Assembly (NCBI RefSeq): GCF_000741575.1
Contig: NZ_JGYV01000001.1
Span: forward strand, 372,001 to 436,000
Length of the DNA stretch: 64,000 nt
Direction of reading: 5' to 3'
From: Bifidobacterium cuniculi
GTDB taxonomy: Bacteria; Actinomycetota; Actinomycetes; Actinomycetales; Bifidobacteriaceae
In this document: positions 38,794 to 48,506 of the stretch, one piece after another
Numbering within the stretch: the first letter of the stretch is position 1
Layout: each line of letters starts with the position of its first letter
The notes under the pieces: model-generated
The model's database searches: none
What the model was told of the DNA's origin: nothing
Seen by the model: only the letters and a program-made list of their open reading frames with translations
Position numbers and translations under genes: made by a program

Positions 38794-40447
38794 AAGACAA
38801 CATGGCAATTCCCAAGAACACGTCACCAAGCATATTTTCGTCACCGGCGGCGTCGTCTCCTCCCTCGGCAAGGGACTGACCGCATCCTCGCTCGGTCGCC
38901 TGTTGCGCAGTCGCGGGCTGCGCGTCCTCCAGCAGAAACTCGACCCCTACATCAACGTCGATCCGGGCACCATGAACCCGTTCCAGCACGGCGAGGTGTA
39001 CGTCACGGAGGACGGCGCCGAGACCGACTTGGACATCGGCCACTACGAGCGTTTCCTCGACGTCTTCCTGTCCCAGAAGGCCAATGTCACCACCGGCCAG
39101 ATCTACCAGGAGGTCCTGCGCAAGGAGCGTGCAGGGGAGTACCTCGGCCAGTGCGTGCAGGTCATCCCCCACATCACCAACGAGATCAAGTCGCGCATGC
39201 GCGCCCAGGCGTCCGACGACGTCGACGTGATCATCACCGAGATCGGCGGCACCGTCGGCGACATTGAATCCCAGCCCTTCATGGAGGCGGCGCGCGAGGT
39301 GCGTCGCGAGCTCGGCCCGGAGAACTGCATGTTCATCCACGTCTCCCTCGTGCCGTACATCTCCGCCGCCCATGAGCTCAAGACCAAGCCCACCCAGCAT
39401 TCCGTCATGATGCTGCGTCAGCTGGGCATCACCCCGGACGCGCTGGTGCTGCGCTCGGACCGCGAGCTCGGCCAGGGCATCAAGGACAAGATCTCCCTGA
39501 TGTGCGACGTGGACGCCGAGGGCGTGGTCAACTGCGTGGACGCCGCCAGCATCTACGACGTGCCGAAGATCCTCTTCGACGAGGGACTCGACGCCTACGT
39601 CATCCGCGAGCTCGGCCTGCCCTTCCACGACGTCGACTGGGACGAGTGGCGCGACCTGCTCGAGCGCGTGCACCACCCCAAGCACGAAGTGAACATCGCC
39701 ATCGTCGGCAAGTACATCGACCTGCCGGACGCCTACCTGTCCGTGACGGAGGCCATCAAGGCCGGCGGCTTCGCCAACTGGGCCAAGGTCAACGTCAAGT
39801 GGGTCGCGGCCGACCTGTGCGAGACCGAGGAAGGTGCCGCCGCCGCCCTCGACCAGGTGGACGGCATCGTCATCCCGGGAGGCTTCGGCATCCGCGGCAT
39901 CGAAGGCAAGATCGGCGCGCTGCGCTTCGCCCGCGAGCGCAAGCTGCCGGTGCTCGGCCTGTGCCTGGGCCTGCAGTCCATGGTGATCGAATACGCCCGC
40001 GACGTCCTGGGCATCGAGGATGCCGGTTCCACCGAGTTCGATCCGGACTGCAAGGATCCGGTCATCGCGACCATGGAGGAGCAGAAGGACATCGTCGCCG
40101 GCAAGGGCGACATGGGCCACACCATGCGTCTGGGATCCTACCCGGCCGACTTGCTGGAAGGCTCGTTGGTGGCCGACCTCTACGGCACCACCCATGTGAC
40201 CGAACGCCATCGCCACCGCTACGAGGTGAACGTCGCCTACAAGGACCGCCTGCGCGAGGGCGGCCTGGTCATCTCCGGGCAGAGCCCCGACGGCGAGCTC
40301 ACCGAGTTCGTGGAGCTGCCCCGGGAAGTCCACCCCTTCTACGTGGCGACCCAGGCCCATCCCGAGTTCAAGTCGCGCCCGACCAAACCCCACCCGCTGT
40401 TCGCCGGGTTGGTCAAGGCGTCGCTCGACCACCAGGCGGCGCGCTGA
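38786..40447 (+). CDS. pyrG: CTP synthase
   Basis: Makes CTP from UTP with glutamine and ATP. The 553 residues hold the N-terminal amidoligase domain ([51 protein letters not shown]) and the C-terminal glutaminase domain. The glutaminase nucleophile is in [11 protein letters not shown] and the His-Glu pair in [12 protein letters not shown]. The ATG at 38786 gives a short bifidobacterial-type extension ([13 protein letters not shown]) before the universal TKHIFVTGG. It overlaps the regulator gene by 8 nt. Confidence 0.97.
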   Translation: MARRQHGNSQEHVTKHIFVTGGVVSSLGKGLTASSLGRLLRSRGLRVLQQKLDPYINVDPGTMNPFQHGEVYVTEDGAETDLDIGHYERFLDVFLSQKANVTTGQIYQEVLRKERAGEYLGQCVQVIPHITNEIKSRMRAQASDDVDVIITEIGGTVGDIESQPFMEAAREVRRELGPENCMFIHVSLVPYISAAHELKTKPTQHSVMMLRQLGITPDALVLRSDRELGQGIKDKISLMCDVDAEGVVNCVDAASIYDVPKILFDEGLDAYVIRELGLPFHDVDWDEWRDLLERVHHPKHEVNIAIVGKYIDLPDAYLSVTEAIKAGGFANWAKVNVKWVAADLCETEEGAAAALDQVDGIVIPGGFGIRGIEGKIGALRFARERKLPVLGLCLGLQSMVIEYARDVLGIEDAGSTEFDPDCKDPVIATMEEQKDIVAGKGDMGHTMRLGSYPADLLEGSLVADLYGTTHVTERHRHRYEVNVAYKDRLREGGLVISGQSPDGELTEFVELPREVHPFYVATQAHPEFKSRPTKPHPLFAGLVKASLDHQAAR

Positions 40448-40489
40448 ACGACCCGCAGGCATTGAGCGGCCTGTGAACATTTGGTGATT

Positions 40490-40525
40490 CCACGGCCACG
40501 GACATGGACATGTTCGTGGCCGTGG
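40490..40525 (+). terminator. Hairpin after pyrG
   Basis: CCACGGCCACG at 40490-40500 pairs with 40515-40525. The inner ACATGGACATGT can extend the stem. There is no T-tract. It lies 42 nt past the pyrG stop. Confidence 0.6.
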
Positions 40526-40573
40526 AGCATAATGGGCGTCGAATAGCAACGATCATCACTACGAGGATTCTTC

Positions 40574-42196
40574 ATGACTTTTCCTTCCCATGGAAATGAC
40601 GACCGTGCGGCACGTCAGGGGAACGTGCCGCACGCTTCGGCAACCGCGGACACCGAGGCGTTCATGCCCTTGGACGACTCGTTCCCCGGCATCGCGCCTG
40701 CGCCCGCCAGGAAGCACCATGTCTGGCCTTGGGTGCTGACCGGCGTCATCGTGCTGCTGGCCGCCGTGTGCTTCGGATGCTGGGCCTTCTTCCAGGGCCG
40801 CGCCCTGCCCGGCACCACCCTGTGGGGCCACTCCATGACGGGCAAGACCCAGCAGCAGATCGCCGACCTCGTCACCGAACAGGTCGACAGGACCACGGTG
40901 CCCGTCGAATACGACGGCAAGACGGTGGAACTCACCGCCAAGGAACTGGGGATCAGCGTCGACGCAGAGCAGGTGGCCAAGGACACGGTCGACGCGAAGC
41001 GCACGGACAATCCCTTCGCCCGCTACGCCTTCTGGGTCAAGCAGGATGTCAACCCCGCCGTGACCGCCGACACCACGACGGAGGTCCTCGACGAGCACCT
41101 CGGCACCGCCAGCACGGCCGCGCAGGACGCGACCCTGAAAGTCTCCGAGGACGGCAAGAGCGTCACCGTGCAGGCGGCCGTCGCCGGCAGCGGTGCCGAT
41201 CCGGCACCCGTGGACGAGGAAGCCGTCAAGGCCGTCCGGGGATTGGGCGACTACACGCCGCAGACCGTCGAGGTGAAGCTCAAGCAGATCGACCCCGCCG
41301 TGGGCGACGAGGTCGCCAATAAGGCGAAAGACACCATCAACACGCTCCTGGACAAGGGCGTCGACATCACCGTCAAGGACCACGCAGTCGCCAGCTTCGA
41401 CGCGGCGACCCTCCTGGAGGCCGCCCGCATCGAACCGGACGAGGACACCACCCTCGCCGACGGGGAAACCCGCAACGGAGTGGTCGTCTTCAGCGCCGAC
41501 AAGCTGCAGGACGCCTACGAGCAGGACATCAAGCCCAACCTCACCTCCTCCCGCGAGGACCGCGAAGTCATCGTCAACAACAACGACGAGGAAGTCAAGG
41601 TCATCACCGAAGGCCACGACGGCGTCAAGCTCGCCGACGGCGCCGACGCACAGGTCGGGCAGGAAGCGGCCGCCGCACTCGCCGACGGCAACGGCACCAT
41701 CGAACTCGCCGGCGAGGTCGACCCCATGCAGGTCAAGAAGACCAAGCGCCACGTGGTGGTGGACTTGTCCGACCACAAGGTGTACGCCTACGAGAACGGC
41801 AAGCAGATCCGCGCCATGAACATGTCCGCCGGCCAGGGCAACGACTACGAGACCGGCGTATGCAACTCCTCCGGCGACCTGTGCACGCCCGAAGGCGACT
41901 TCGAGGTCTGGCTCAAGTACCCCTCGCAGCACATGTCGGGTACGCTGACCCTGTCGGACGGCACCAAGGAAACCTGGGACGCCCCCGACGTCGGCTTCGT
42001 CAACTATTTCTCCAAGACCGGCTGCGCCATCCACCGCATCGCCACGAGCTCGCCGACCACCGGCGCACAGATCGCCGCCATGGGCGCGAACACCTCCCAC
42101 GGCTGTGTGGGCATCGGCTGGGACGACGCGGAATGGTTCTATGACTGGTGCGTGATGGGCGACGGCGTCGGCACCACCGTGCACGTGCAGCGCTGA
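40574..42196 (+). CDS. L,D-transpeptidase (YkuD) with peptidoglycan-binding-like repeats
   Basis: Cell-wall cross-linking enzyme. The 540 residues have a cytoplasmic head of about 45 residues, one membrane helix (VLTGVIVLLAAVCFGCWAFF), and an extracytoplasmic region with putative peptidoglycan-binding repeats. The C-terminal YkuD domain starts near HVVVDLSDHKVYAYENG. The catalytic segment is CAIHRIA and then NTSHGCVGIGWDDAEWFYDW, with the nucleophilic Cys. The ATG at 40574 is preceded by GAGGATTCTTC. A long palindrome follows the stop. Confidence 0.9.
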   Translation: MTFPSHGNDDRAARQGNVPHASATADTEAFMPLDDSFPGIAPAPARKHHVWPWVLTGVIVLLAAVCFGCWAFFQGRALPGTTLWGHSMTGKTQQQIADLVTEQVDRTTVPVEYDGKTVELTAKELGISVDAEQVAKDTVDAKRTDNPFARYAFWVKQDVNPAVTADTTTEVLDEHLGTASTAAQDATLKVSEDGKSVTVQAAVAGSGADPAPVDEEAVKAVRGLGDYTPQTVEVKLKQIDPAVGDEVANKAKDTINTLLDKGVDITVKDHAVASFDAATLLEAARIEPDEDTTLADGETRNGVVVFSADKLQDAYEQDIKPNLTSSREDREVIVNNNDEEVKVITEGHDGVKLADGADAQVGQEAAAALADGNGTIELAGEVDPMQVKKTKRHVVVDLSDHKVYAYENGKQIRAMNMSAGQGNDYETGVCNSSGDLCTPEGDFEVWLKYPSQHMSGTLTLSDGTKETWDAPDVGFVNYFSKTGCAIHRIATSSPTTGAQIAAMGANTSHGCVGIGWDDAEWFYDWCVMGDGVGTTVHVQR

Positions 42197-42199
42197 GCG

Positions 42200-42283
42200 A
42201 CCCTAAGTACCGTGATGCGCCGAGGGACCGTCGGACGAATCCATTCGTCCGACGGTCCCTCGGCGCATCACGGTACTTAGGGT
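42200..42283. terminator. 84-nt palindrome between the L,D-transpeptidase gene and sufB
   Basis: Perfect 41-nt arms (42200-42240 with 42243-42283) around a CC dinucleotide, starting 4 nt after the stop. No T-tract. The apex shares GTCGGACG with the palindrome after aroQ. Confidence 0.6.
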
Positions 42284-42344
42284 ACGTGAAGTACGCCACA
42301 TCCGCGTCTTTTCGTCCCCGTGCGCACTGGCGTGTTCATACCCG

Positions 42345-42372
42345 TTCTGCTACGGTGTCGCGTGGATAGCAT
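42345..42372 (+). promoter_or_regulatory. Possible suf operon promoter
   Basis: TTCTGC at 42345-42350 and TAGCAT at 42367-42372 with a 16-nt spacer, about 24 nt before the GTG of sufB. No SufR gene precedes the cluster. Confidence 0.35.
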
Positions 42373-42395
42373 TCAGTGATAGGAGGCGTACGACA

Positions 42396-43889
42396 GTGGC
42401 GGATACTTCCCCCAACGCGGCGTCTGACGTGGAGATGAGCCAGTACGTGGCTGACCGTGCCCGCGTCAACGAGGAGAAAATAAGACAGGACGACGAGATC
42501 ATCGAACAGTTCGGTGAGTACTCCTACGGCTGGCATGATTCCGATGCCGCCGGCGAAGCGGCGAAGAAAGGCATCGACGAGCAGGTCGTCCGGGAGATCT
42601 CCGCGGACAAGAACGAGCCCGAGTGGATGCTCGACATGCGCCTGCGCGGCTACCGTGCCTTCGTCGAACAGCCCATGCCCAAGTGGGGCGTCGACCTGTC
42701 CGGCTTCCACGCCCAGGACTTCAAGTACTACGTCAAGCCGGTGGGCAAGCAGGCGGCCAGCTGGGAGGACCTGCCCGACGACATCAGGAACACCTATGAC
42801 CGGCTCGGCATCCCCGAGGCGGAGAAGAGCCGTCTCGTCTCCGGCGTCGCCGCCCAGTACGAGTCCGAGGTCATCTACAACTCCATCCAGGAGGACCTGG
42901 CCAAGCAGGGCGTGATCTTCGTGGACACCGACACCGCGGTGCGTGAATACCCCGACCTGGTGCGCAAATACTTCGGCACGGTCGTGCCCCCCGAGGACAA
43001 CAAGTTCGGTGCGCTGAACACCGCGGCCTGGTCCGGCGGCTCCTTCGTGTATGTGCCCAAGGGCGTCCACGTGGACATCCCGCTGCAGGCCTACTTCCGC
43101 ATCAACACCCCCAACATGGGCCAGTTCGAACGTACCCTGATCATCGCCGACGAGGGCTCCTACGTGCACTACGTGGAAGGGTGCACGGCCCCCATCTACT
43201 CGACCGACTCGCTGCATGCGGCCATCGTGGAGATCATCGTCGAGAAGAATGCCCGCGTGCGCTACACCACCGTGCAGAACTGGTCGAACAACGTCTACAA
43301 CCTCGTCACGCAGCGCGCCTACGTGCGCGAAGGCGCCACCATGGAATGGGTCGACGGCAACATCGGCTCCAAGGCCACCATGAAGTACCCTGCGTGCATC
43401 CTCGCCGAACCGTACGCGAACGCGAGCACCATGTCCCTGGGCTTCGCCGGCTCCGGCCAGTACCAGGACACGGGCGCCAAGATGATCCACCTGGCGCCGC
43501 ACACCAGCTCCACCATCGTCGCCAAGTCCATCTCCCGCGGAGGCGGACGCTCGGCGTACCGCGGCCTGGTGAAGATCGTCGACGGCGCCGAGGGAGCCAG
43601 CTCGAACGTCGTCTGCGACGCGCTGCTCGTGGACGACTTCTCGCGTTCCGACACCTACCCGCACGTGGACGTGCGCGAGGACGACGTCTCCATGGCCCAC
43701 GAGGCCACCGTGTCCAAGGTGTCCGAGGACCAGCTGTTCTACCTCATGAGCCGAGGCGTCGAGGAGAAGGAGGCCATGGCCATGATCGTGCGCGGCTTCG
43801 TGGAGCCGATCAGCCGCGAGCTGCCCATGGAATACGCACTCGAGCTCAACCGGCTCGTGGAACTGCAGATGGAAGGATCGGTGGGCTGA
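42396..43889 (+). CDS. sufB: Fe-S cluster assembly scaffold protein SufB
   Basis: Core of the SufBCD scaffold that builds Fe-S clusters. The 497 residues match SufB throughout: [24 protein letters not shown], the beta-helix part with [29 protein letters not shown] and [15 protein letters not shown], and the C-terminal EVVSRGVEE-like [22 protein letters not shown]. The start is GTG with a perfect AGGAGG site. First gene of sufBDCSU-T, all on one strand with short spacers. Confidence 0.97.
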   Translation: MADTSPNAASDVEMSQYVADRARVNEEKIRQDDEIIEQFGEYSYGWHDSDAAGEAAKKGIDEQVVREISADKNEPEWMLDMRLRGYRAFVEQPMPKWGVDLSGFHAQDFKYYVKPVGKQAASWEDLPDDIRNTYDRLGIPEAEKSRLVSGVAAQYESEVIYNSIQEDLAKQGVIFVDTDTAVREYPDLVRKYFGTVVPPEDNKFGALNTAAWSGGSFVYVPKGVHVDIPLQAYFRINTPNMGQFERTLIIADEGSYVHYVEGCTAPIYSTDSLHAAIVEIIVEKNARVRYTTVQNWSNNVYNLVTQRAYVREGATMEWVDGNIGSKATMKYPACILAEPYANASTMSLGFAGSGQYQDTGAKMIHLAPHTSSTIVAKSISRGGGRSAYRGLVKIVDGAEGASSNVVCDALLVDDFSRSDTYPHVDVREDDVSMAHEATVSKVSEDQLFYLMSRGVEEKEAMAMIVRGFVEPISRELPMEYALELNRLVELQMEGSVG

Positions 43890-43891
43890 GC

Positions 43892-45118
43892 ATGGCCGAA
43901 CGCAGAGAGATCAACATTCCCGTCGCGGATCCGAACGACCCGTACGCCGTGCCGGCGGCGATGCCGTCCAGTGCGGACACCAACCCGCGGTCCTTCGACG
44001 TGTCCGACTTCGCACGGCCCACGCGCAAGCAGGAGGACTTCCGGTTCACGCCGGTGGAACGCATCGAGGAATTCCTGGACGTGTTCACGCCGTCGAACGC
44101 CACCACGGTGAGCGTGTCGATGATCGACGGCGCGCCCCTCGAACCGGACATGGTGACGCTGCGCGAAGTGCCGGTGGGGCAGGAGCCCACCGGCACCGTC
44201 GGCAAGCCGACCGACCGTGTCGAAGCGGTCGAATGGGCAAGCGCCACCCGCGCCTTCGTGGTCGAGCTCAAGGACAGCCCGGCGCAGCCGGTCCTGGTCA
44301 AGGTCCACGGCGCCGGCACCGACCTCGATGCGCTGCACCTGGTCGTCACCGCCGCGGACCGCGTGCACGGCGACGTCGTGATCGAACACGACGGGACCGC
44401 CAGGCTGGCCGAAGGCGTGGAGATCACCACGGGCACCGACGCGCACCTCTCCGTGACCTCCATCCAGGAATGGTCCGCCGACTCCAAGCACGTGGGCGGC
44501 CACCGGATCCACGTGGGTGCCGAATCCAGTGTGCGCCATGCGGTCATCACCCTGGGCGGCACCGTGGTGCGCCTGCGCATGGACCAGGACTTCGGCGGCG
44601 AACACGGCGACATCAACATGCTCGGCATCTACTTCGTCGACCCCGGCGAACACATCGAGCACCGCACCATGGTCGTACACAACCACCCGGACTGCAAGTC
44701 GCGCGTGGTGTACAAGGGCGCACTGGACGGCAAGGGTGCGCACTCCACCTGGGTGGGCAACGCGCTGATCGAGCCGACCGCGCCCGGCACCGACTCCTAT
44801 GAGCTCAACCGCAACCTCGTGCTCACCCCCGGCGCCATCGCCGACTCCGAACCGAACCTCGAGATCGAGAACGGCAACATCATCGGCGCCGGCCATGCCA
44901 GCTCCGTGGGCCGTTTCGACGACGAGGAACTATTCTACCTGCAGTCGCGCGGCATTCCCGAGGCGCAGGCACGCAAGCTGGTGGTGCGCGGCTTCTTCGC
45001 CGAACTCGTGGAGGAAATCGGCATCGACGCCATCGCCGGCCACCTGATGGAGGCCATCGACCGCAGGCTGGCACGCGGCGAGGACGCGGCCACGCAAACC
45101 GTATTGGAGGAGAAGTAA
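43892..45118 (+). CDS. sufD: Fe-S cluster assembly protein SufD
   Basis: Partner of SufB. 408 residues. The N-terminal part is divergent (RKQEDFRFTPVERIEEFLDV). The conserved C-terminal beta-helix contains VRLRMDQDFGGEHGDINMLG, RTMVVHNHPDCKSRVVYKGAL and the SufB/D signature LFYLQSRGIPEAQARKLVVRGFF. The start lies 2 nt after the sufB stop. Confidence 0.95.
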   Translation: MAERREINIPVADPNDPYAVPAAMPSSADTNPRSFDVSDFARPTRKQEDFRFTPVERIEEFLDVFTPSNATTVSVSMIDGAPLEPDMVTLREVPVGQEPTGTVGKPTDRVEAVEWASATRAFVVELKDSPAQPVLVKVHGAGTDLDALHLVVTAADRVHGDVVIEHDGTARLAEGVEITTGTDAHLSVTSIQEWSADSKHVGGHRIHVGAESSVRHAVITLGGTVVRLRMDQDFGGEHGDINMLGIYFVDPGEHIEHRTMVVHNHPDCKSRVVYKGALDGKGAHSTWVGNALIEPTAPGTDSYELNRNLVLTPGAIADSEPNLEIENGNIIGAGHASSVGRFDDEELFYLQSRGIPEAQARKLVVRGFFAELVEEIGIDAIAGHLMEAIDRRLARGEDAATQTVLEEK

Positions 45119-45120
45119 GC

Positions 45121-45900
45121 ATGTCCACCCTGGAAATCAAGAACCTGTACGCAAGCGTCGAGACGAAGGAAGGGCGCAAGCAGATCCTGCGCGGCGTGAA
45201 CCTGACCGTCAACTCCGGCGAGATCCACGCCATCATGGGCCCCAACGGCTCCGGCAAGTCCACCCTCGCCTACACCCTCGCCGGCCACCCCAAGTACGAG
45301 GTCGACTCCGGCCAGGCACTCCTGGACGGTGAGGACCTCCTGCTCATGACGCCCGACGAGCGCGCCAAGGCCGGCCTGTTCCTGGCCATGCAGTACCCCG
45401 TGGAAGTGCCCGGCGTCTCCATGACGAACTTCCTGCGCACCGCCGTGACCGAGGTCAGCGGCGAGGCCCCCGCCATCCGCACCTGGACGAAGGAACTCAC
45501 CGCCGCCATGAAGCAGCTCAAGATGGACCCGAAGTTCGCGACGCGTTCCGTCAACGAAGGATTCTCCGGCGGCGAGAAGAAGCGTGCCGAAGTCCTCCAG
45601 CTGGAGATGCTCAAGCCGAAGTTCGCCGTCCTCGACGAAACCGACTCCGGCCTGGACGTCGACGCGCTGCGCATCGTGTCCGAAGGCGTGAACCGCGCCA
45701 AGGCCGCCAACGACTTCGGCGTACTCATGGTGACGCACTACACGCGCATCCTCAAGTACATCAAGCCCGACATCGTGCACGTGTTCGCCGACGGTCACTT
45801 CGTGAAGACCGGCGGCCCCGAGCTCGCGGACGAACTCGAGGAGCGCGGCTACGACGAATACCTACCCGAAGGCTCCGACTCCGAGTCGGCACTCGCCTGA
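45121..45900 (+). CDS. sufC: Fe-S cluster assembly ATPase SufC
   Basis: ABC-type ATPase that drives the SufBCD complex; cytosolic. 259 residues with Walker A GPNGSGKSTL, the SufC-specific FLAMQYPVEVPGVSMTNFLR, signature FSGGEKKRAEVLQLEML, Walker B KFAVLDETDSGLDVD and switch MVTHY. The ATG lies 2 nt after sufD with GGAGGAG in the sufD end. A strong hairpin follows the gene. Confidence 0.96.
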   Translation: MSTLEIKNLYASVETKEGRKQILRGVNLTVNSGEIHAIMGPNGSGKSTLAYTLAGHPKYEVDSGQALLDGEDLLLMTPDERAKAGLFLAMQYPVEVPGVSMTNFLRTAVTEVSGEAPAIRTWTKELTAAMKQLKMDPKFATRSVNEGFSGGEKKRAEVLQLEMLKPKFAVLDETDSGLDVDALRIVSEGVNRAKAANDFGVLMVTHYTRILKYIKPDIVHVFADGHFVKTGGPELADELEERGYDEYLPEGSDSESALA

Positions 45901-45905
45901 CCATC

Positions 45906-45945
45906 ACGGCCGTGGCCGGATGCGGGCGCATCCGGCCACGGCCGT
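45906..45945 (+). terminator. Hairpin between sufC and sufS
   Basis: 19-bp perfect stem (45906-45924 with 45927-45945) around GG, then a run of eight C (45948-45955) directly before the sufS ribosome region. It may act as an mRNA processing or attenuation point inside the operon rather than as a full terminator. Confidence 0.55.
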
Positions 45946-45987
45946 CACCCCCCCCAGCACATGGAACACCAGAAGGAGCCAGCGACC

Positions 45988-47268
45988 ATGAGCGACCCGT
46001 CAGCACTGTCCGGCATCAGGCAGCAGTTCCCGATTCTCGACCAGGAGATCCACGGCCACCCGCTGGTCTACCTCGACTCGGCGGCCACCTCCCAGAAGCC
46101 GCAGACGGTGATCGATGCGGAAAGCCGGTTCTACGAGCAGGACAATGCCGGAGTGCACCGCGGTGCCCATGAACTGGCGGCCCGCAGCACTGAAGCCTTC
46201 GAACAGGCCCGCGCCAAGGTCGCCCGCCTCGTCGGCGCCGACAGCACGGAAGGCAGTGAGGAACTCGTGGTCACCGCCGGTGCCACCGCCGGACTCAACC
46301 TGCTGACCACCGCCATGGGCAACGCATCCCTGGGCCGGGGCGGCACCGACGCACGGCGCTTCGCGCTCCAGCCCGGTGACGAGATCGTGGTCTCCCAAGC
46401 CGAACACCATTCCGTCCTGCTGCCCTTCCAGGAACTGGCGGCCCGTACCTGCGCCACCCTCAAGTGGCTGCCCCTGACCGAGGACGGCCGCATCCGCACC
46501 GACGTCGCCGACCAGGTCATCACGTCACGCACCAGGGTCGTGGCCGTCACCCACGTCGGCAACGTCACCGGCGCCATCACCGACATCGCGCCGCTGGTAC
46601 AACGTGCCCACGAGGTGGGTGCCCTGTTCGTCCTCGACGCATGCCAGTCCGTCCCGCACCTCGCCGTCGACTTCCACGCACTGGACGTGGACTTCGCGGC
46701 GTTCAGCGCCCACAAGATGTACGGACCCACCGGCGTGGGCTTCCTCTACGGCAGGCGCGAGCTGCTCGAGGCATTGCCCCCGGCGCAGTTCGGCGGATCC
46801 ATGGTCGAACTCGCCTATCTGGACCGTCCCGCCCAGTACATGGCGCCGCCCGCACGTTTCGAAGCCGGCACCCAGCCGGTCGCGCAGGCTGTGGCGGCAG
46901 GCGTCGCGGCGGACTGGATGCTCGGCGTGGGCATGGACCGCATCGAGGAGCATGAACGTGCCATGACCCGGGCGCTGCTCGGCCTGGCCGACGTCCCCGG
47001 CGTCAGGATCCTCGGGCCGCAGGAGACGCAGGGACGCATCGGCACCGTGGCCTTCGAAGTCGAAGGCGTCCACCCGCACGACGTCGGCCAATACGTCGAC
47101 GCCCAGGGCATCGCCATCCGGGTCGGCCACCACTGCGCCCAGCCCGTGCACCGGCATTTCGGCGTATTCGCATCCAACCGTGCCTCCACCGGCGTCTACA
47201 ACACCGTGGACGAGGCCGAGGCACTCATCGAAGCGGTACGCGGGGTGCGTGCCTTCTTCGCACGATGA
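45988..47268 (+). CDS. sufS: Cysteine desulfurase SufS
   Basis: PLP enzyme that takes sulfur from cysteine for cluster assembly. 426 residues. Conserved segments are YLDSAATSQKPQTV, the His-containing SQAEHHSVLLPF, DACQSVPH, the PLP lysine in FAAFSAHKMYGPTGVGFLYG and the active cysteine in RVGHHCAQPVHRHFGV. The start at 45988 follows AAGGAGCCAGCGACC; an ATG at 45961 abuts the hairpin and has no ribosome site. Confidence 0.95.
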   Translation: MSDPSALSGIRQQFPILDQEIHGHPLVYLDSAATSQKPQTVIDAESRFYEQDNAGVHRGAHELAARSTEAFEQARAKVARLVGADSTEGSEELVVTAGATAGLNLLTTAMGNASLGRGGTDARRFALQPGDEIVVSQAEHHSVLLPFQELAARTCATLKWLPLTEDGRIRTDVADQVITSRTRVVAVTHVGNVTGAITDIAPLVQRAHEVGALFVLDACQSVPHLAVDFHALDVDFAAFSAHKMYGPTGVGFLYGRRELLEALPPAQFGGSMVELAYLDRPAQYMAPPARFEAGTQPVAQAVAAGVAADWMLGVGMDRIEEHERAMTRALLGLADVPGVRILGPQETQGRIGTVAFEVEGVHPHDVGQYVDAQGIAIRVGHHCAQPVHRHFGVFASNRASTGVYNTVDEAEALIEAVRGVRAFFAR

Positions 47269-47345
47269 CGCTCCATGCAGGAATACGCAGGCCCTGTCTG
47301 CTGTAGACAAGGGCAGGGAACCTCCACGAAAGGAACAGCACGACC

Positions 47346-47867
47346 ATGGCAGACGCCGCTCTCGAACAGATGTACCAGGAAGTGATCCTGGATGCCGCCA
47401 GGCACCCGCACGGCAAGACGGACCTTGCCGGTGACGGCGGCGACGAGGCGGACGCCACGGTACACGCCGCCCACGAGGCATGCTCGCTGGCACGCTCACG
47501 CCAGTTCAACCCCACCTGCGGCGACGAGGCGACCATCCACGTGGAGGTCACGAAGGACGAGCCCCACCGGATCGCCCGCATCGCATGGGACGGGCAGGGC
47601 TGCTCCATCTCCCAGGCGAGCCTGTCCATCATGGTCGACCTGGTGGACGGCCGGACCGTGGAAGAGGCCATGGACCTGTTCCGGGACTTCCATGACCTCA
47701 TGGAATCACGCGGCGAGGGACTGTCCGACGAATCGAGGGAGGATGCGTTGGGTGACGCCACTGTGTTCCAGGGCGTCTCCCGGTATCCCATGCGCATCAA
47801 GTGCGCGCTGCTCGGCTGGGAGGGCCTCAAGGACTCCATGGCCAGGGCACTCGCCGCGCAGCAATGA
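47346..47867 (+). CDS. sufU: Sulfur-transfer protein SufU (IscU-like)
   Basis: Zinc-dependent sulfur acceptor for SufS. 173 residues. The three metal/sulfur cysteines are in FNPTCGDEATI, GQGCSISQAS and RIKCALLGWEGLKD, with the conserved Asp after the first Cys. The 18-20 residue SufU insertion between the second and third cysteines is present. The start is preceded by GAAAGGAAC. It follows sufS by 77 nt. Confidence 0.94.
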   Translation: MADAALEQMYQEVILDAARHPHGKTDLAGDGGDEADATVHAAHEACSLARSRQFNPTCGDEATIHVEVTKDEPHRIARIAWDGQGCSISQASLSIMVDLVDGRTVEEAMDLFRDFHDLMESRGEGLSDESREDALGDATVFQGVSRYPMRIKCALLGWEGLKDSMARALAAQQ

Positions 47868-47906
47868 AGCAATACCGTATCCGATGCGGGAAGAGAGGTT
47901 TCCAAC

Positions 47907-48473
47907 ATGACAGACAATCTGGTACCGGGGCCGCAGTCGACCATCTTCGATGCGGTCAACGCGGTGGTCAAGGACGAGCAGGCGGCCGAGGCCATCATGG
48001 CCAACCCGTCCCTGGCCAAGGACGTCGACCGGGACGGCCTGAGGCAGGACCGGCCACATGAGTGCTGCGGCGGGGACGGCCACGAGTGCGGCTGCGGCCA
48101 GGACAGCGAGGACGGCATCACGCTCATCGGCGTCGACGACATCGGACGCGCCACGGCCGCCGACGTCAAGGAGGCACTGCACCAGGTGATCGACCCCGAA
48201 CTCGGCATCGACGTCATCGACCTGGGATTGGTGTACGGCATCGAGATCGATGAGCTGGGCCGTGCCATCATCACCATGACCCTGACCACGCCGGCCTGCC
48301 CGCTGACCGACCTCATCGAGGACGAATGCGCCAGCACTTTGGCCGGCCTGGTGGAGGAGTTCCGCATCGACTGGACGTGGACGCCCCGATGGACCGTGGA
48401 CAAGATCACCCCCGAAGGGCGCGACCAGCTGGCCGCCCTCGGGTTCAACCTGGATGCGCTGCCCAGGTACTGA
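47907..48473 (+). CDS. sufT: SufT-like MIP18/DUF59 protein with a cysteine-rich insert
   Basis: Fe-S maturation accessory protein. 188 residues. The C-terminal half is the DUF59 domain: VIDPELGIDVIDLGLVYGIE, MTLTTPACPLTDLIEDE, WTWTPRWTVDKITPEGRDQL. The N-terminal half is unusual: about residues 52-64 carry CCGGDGHECGCG, four Cys and a His that could bind a metal. This part is not in the minimal family. The gene ends the suf cluster and GAGAGG lies in front of the ATG. Confidence 0.88.
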   Translation: MTDNLVPGPQSTIFDAVNAVVKDEQAAEAIMANPSLAKDVDRDGLRQDRPHECCGGDGHECGCGQDSEDGITLIGVDDIGRATAADVKEALHQVIDPELGIDVIDLGLVYGIEIDELGRAIITMTLTTPACPLTDLIEDECASTLAGLVEEFRIDWTWTPRWTVDKITPEGRDQLAALGFNLDALPRY

Positions 48474-48478
48474 AACGG

Positions 48479-48506
48479 CCTGAAGACACGGATGCGTGTC
48501 TTCAGG
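48479..48506. terminator. Bidirectional terminator at the end of the suf operon
   Basis: CCTGAAGACACG at 48479-48490 pairs with 48495-48506 around GATG. The right arm contains the stop codon of the convergent methyltransferase gene, so the hairpin serves both transcripts. Confidence 0.75.

Noticed and set aside
40490-40525. Regulatory palindrome for the L,D-transpeptidase gene
   Set aside because: Placement 42 nt behind pyrG and the long GC stem fit a transcript end better than an operator.
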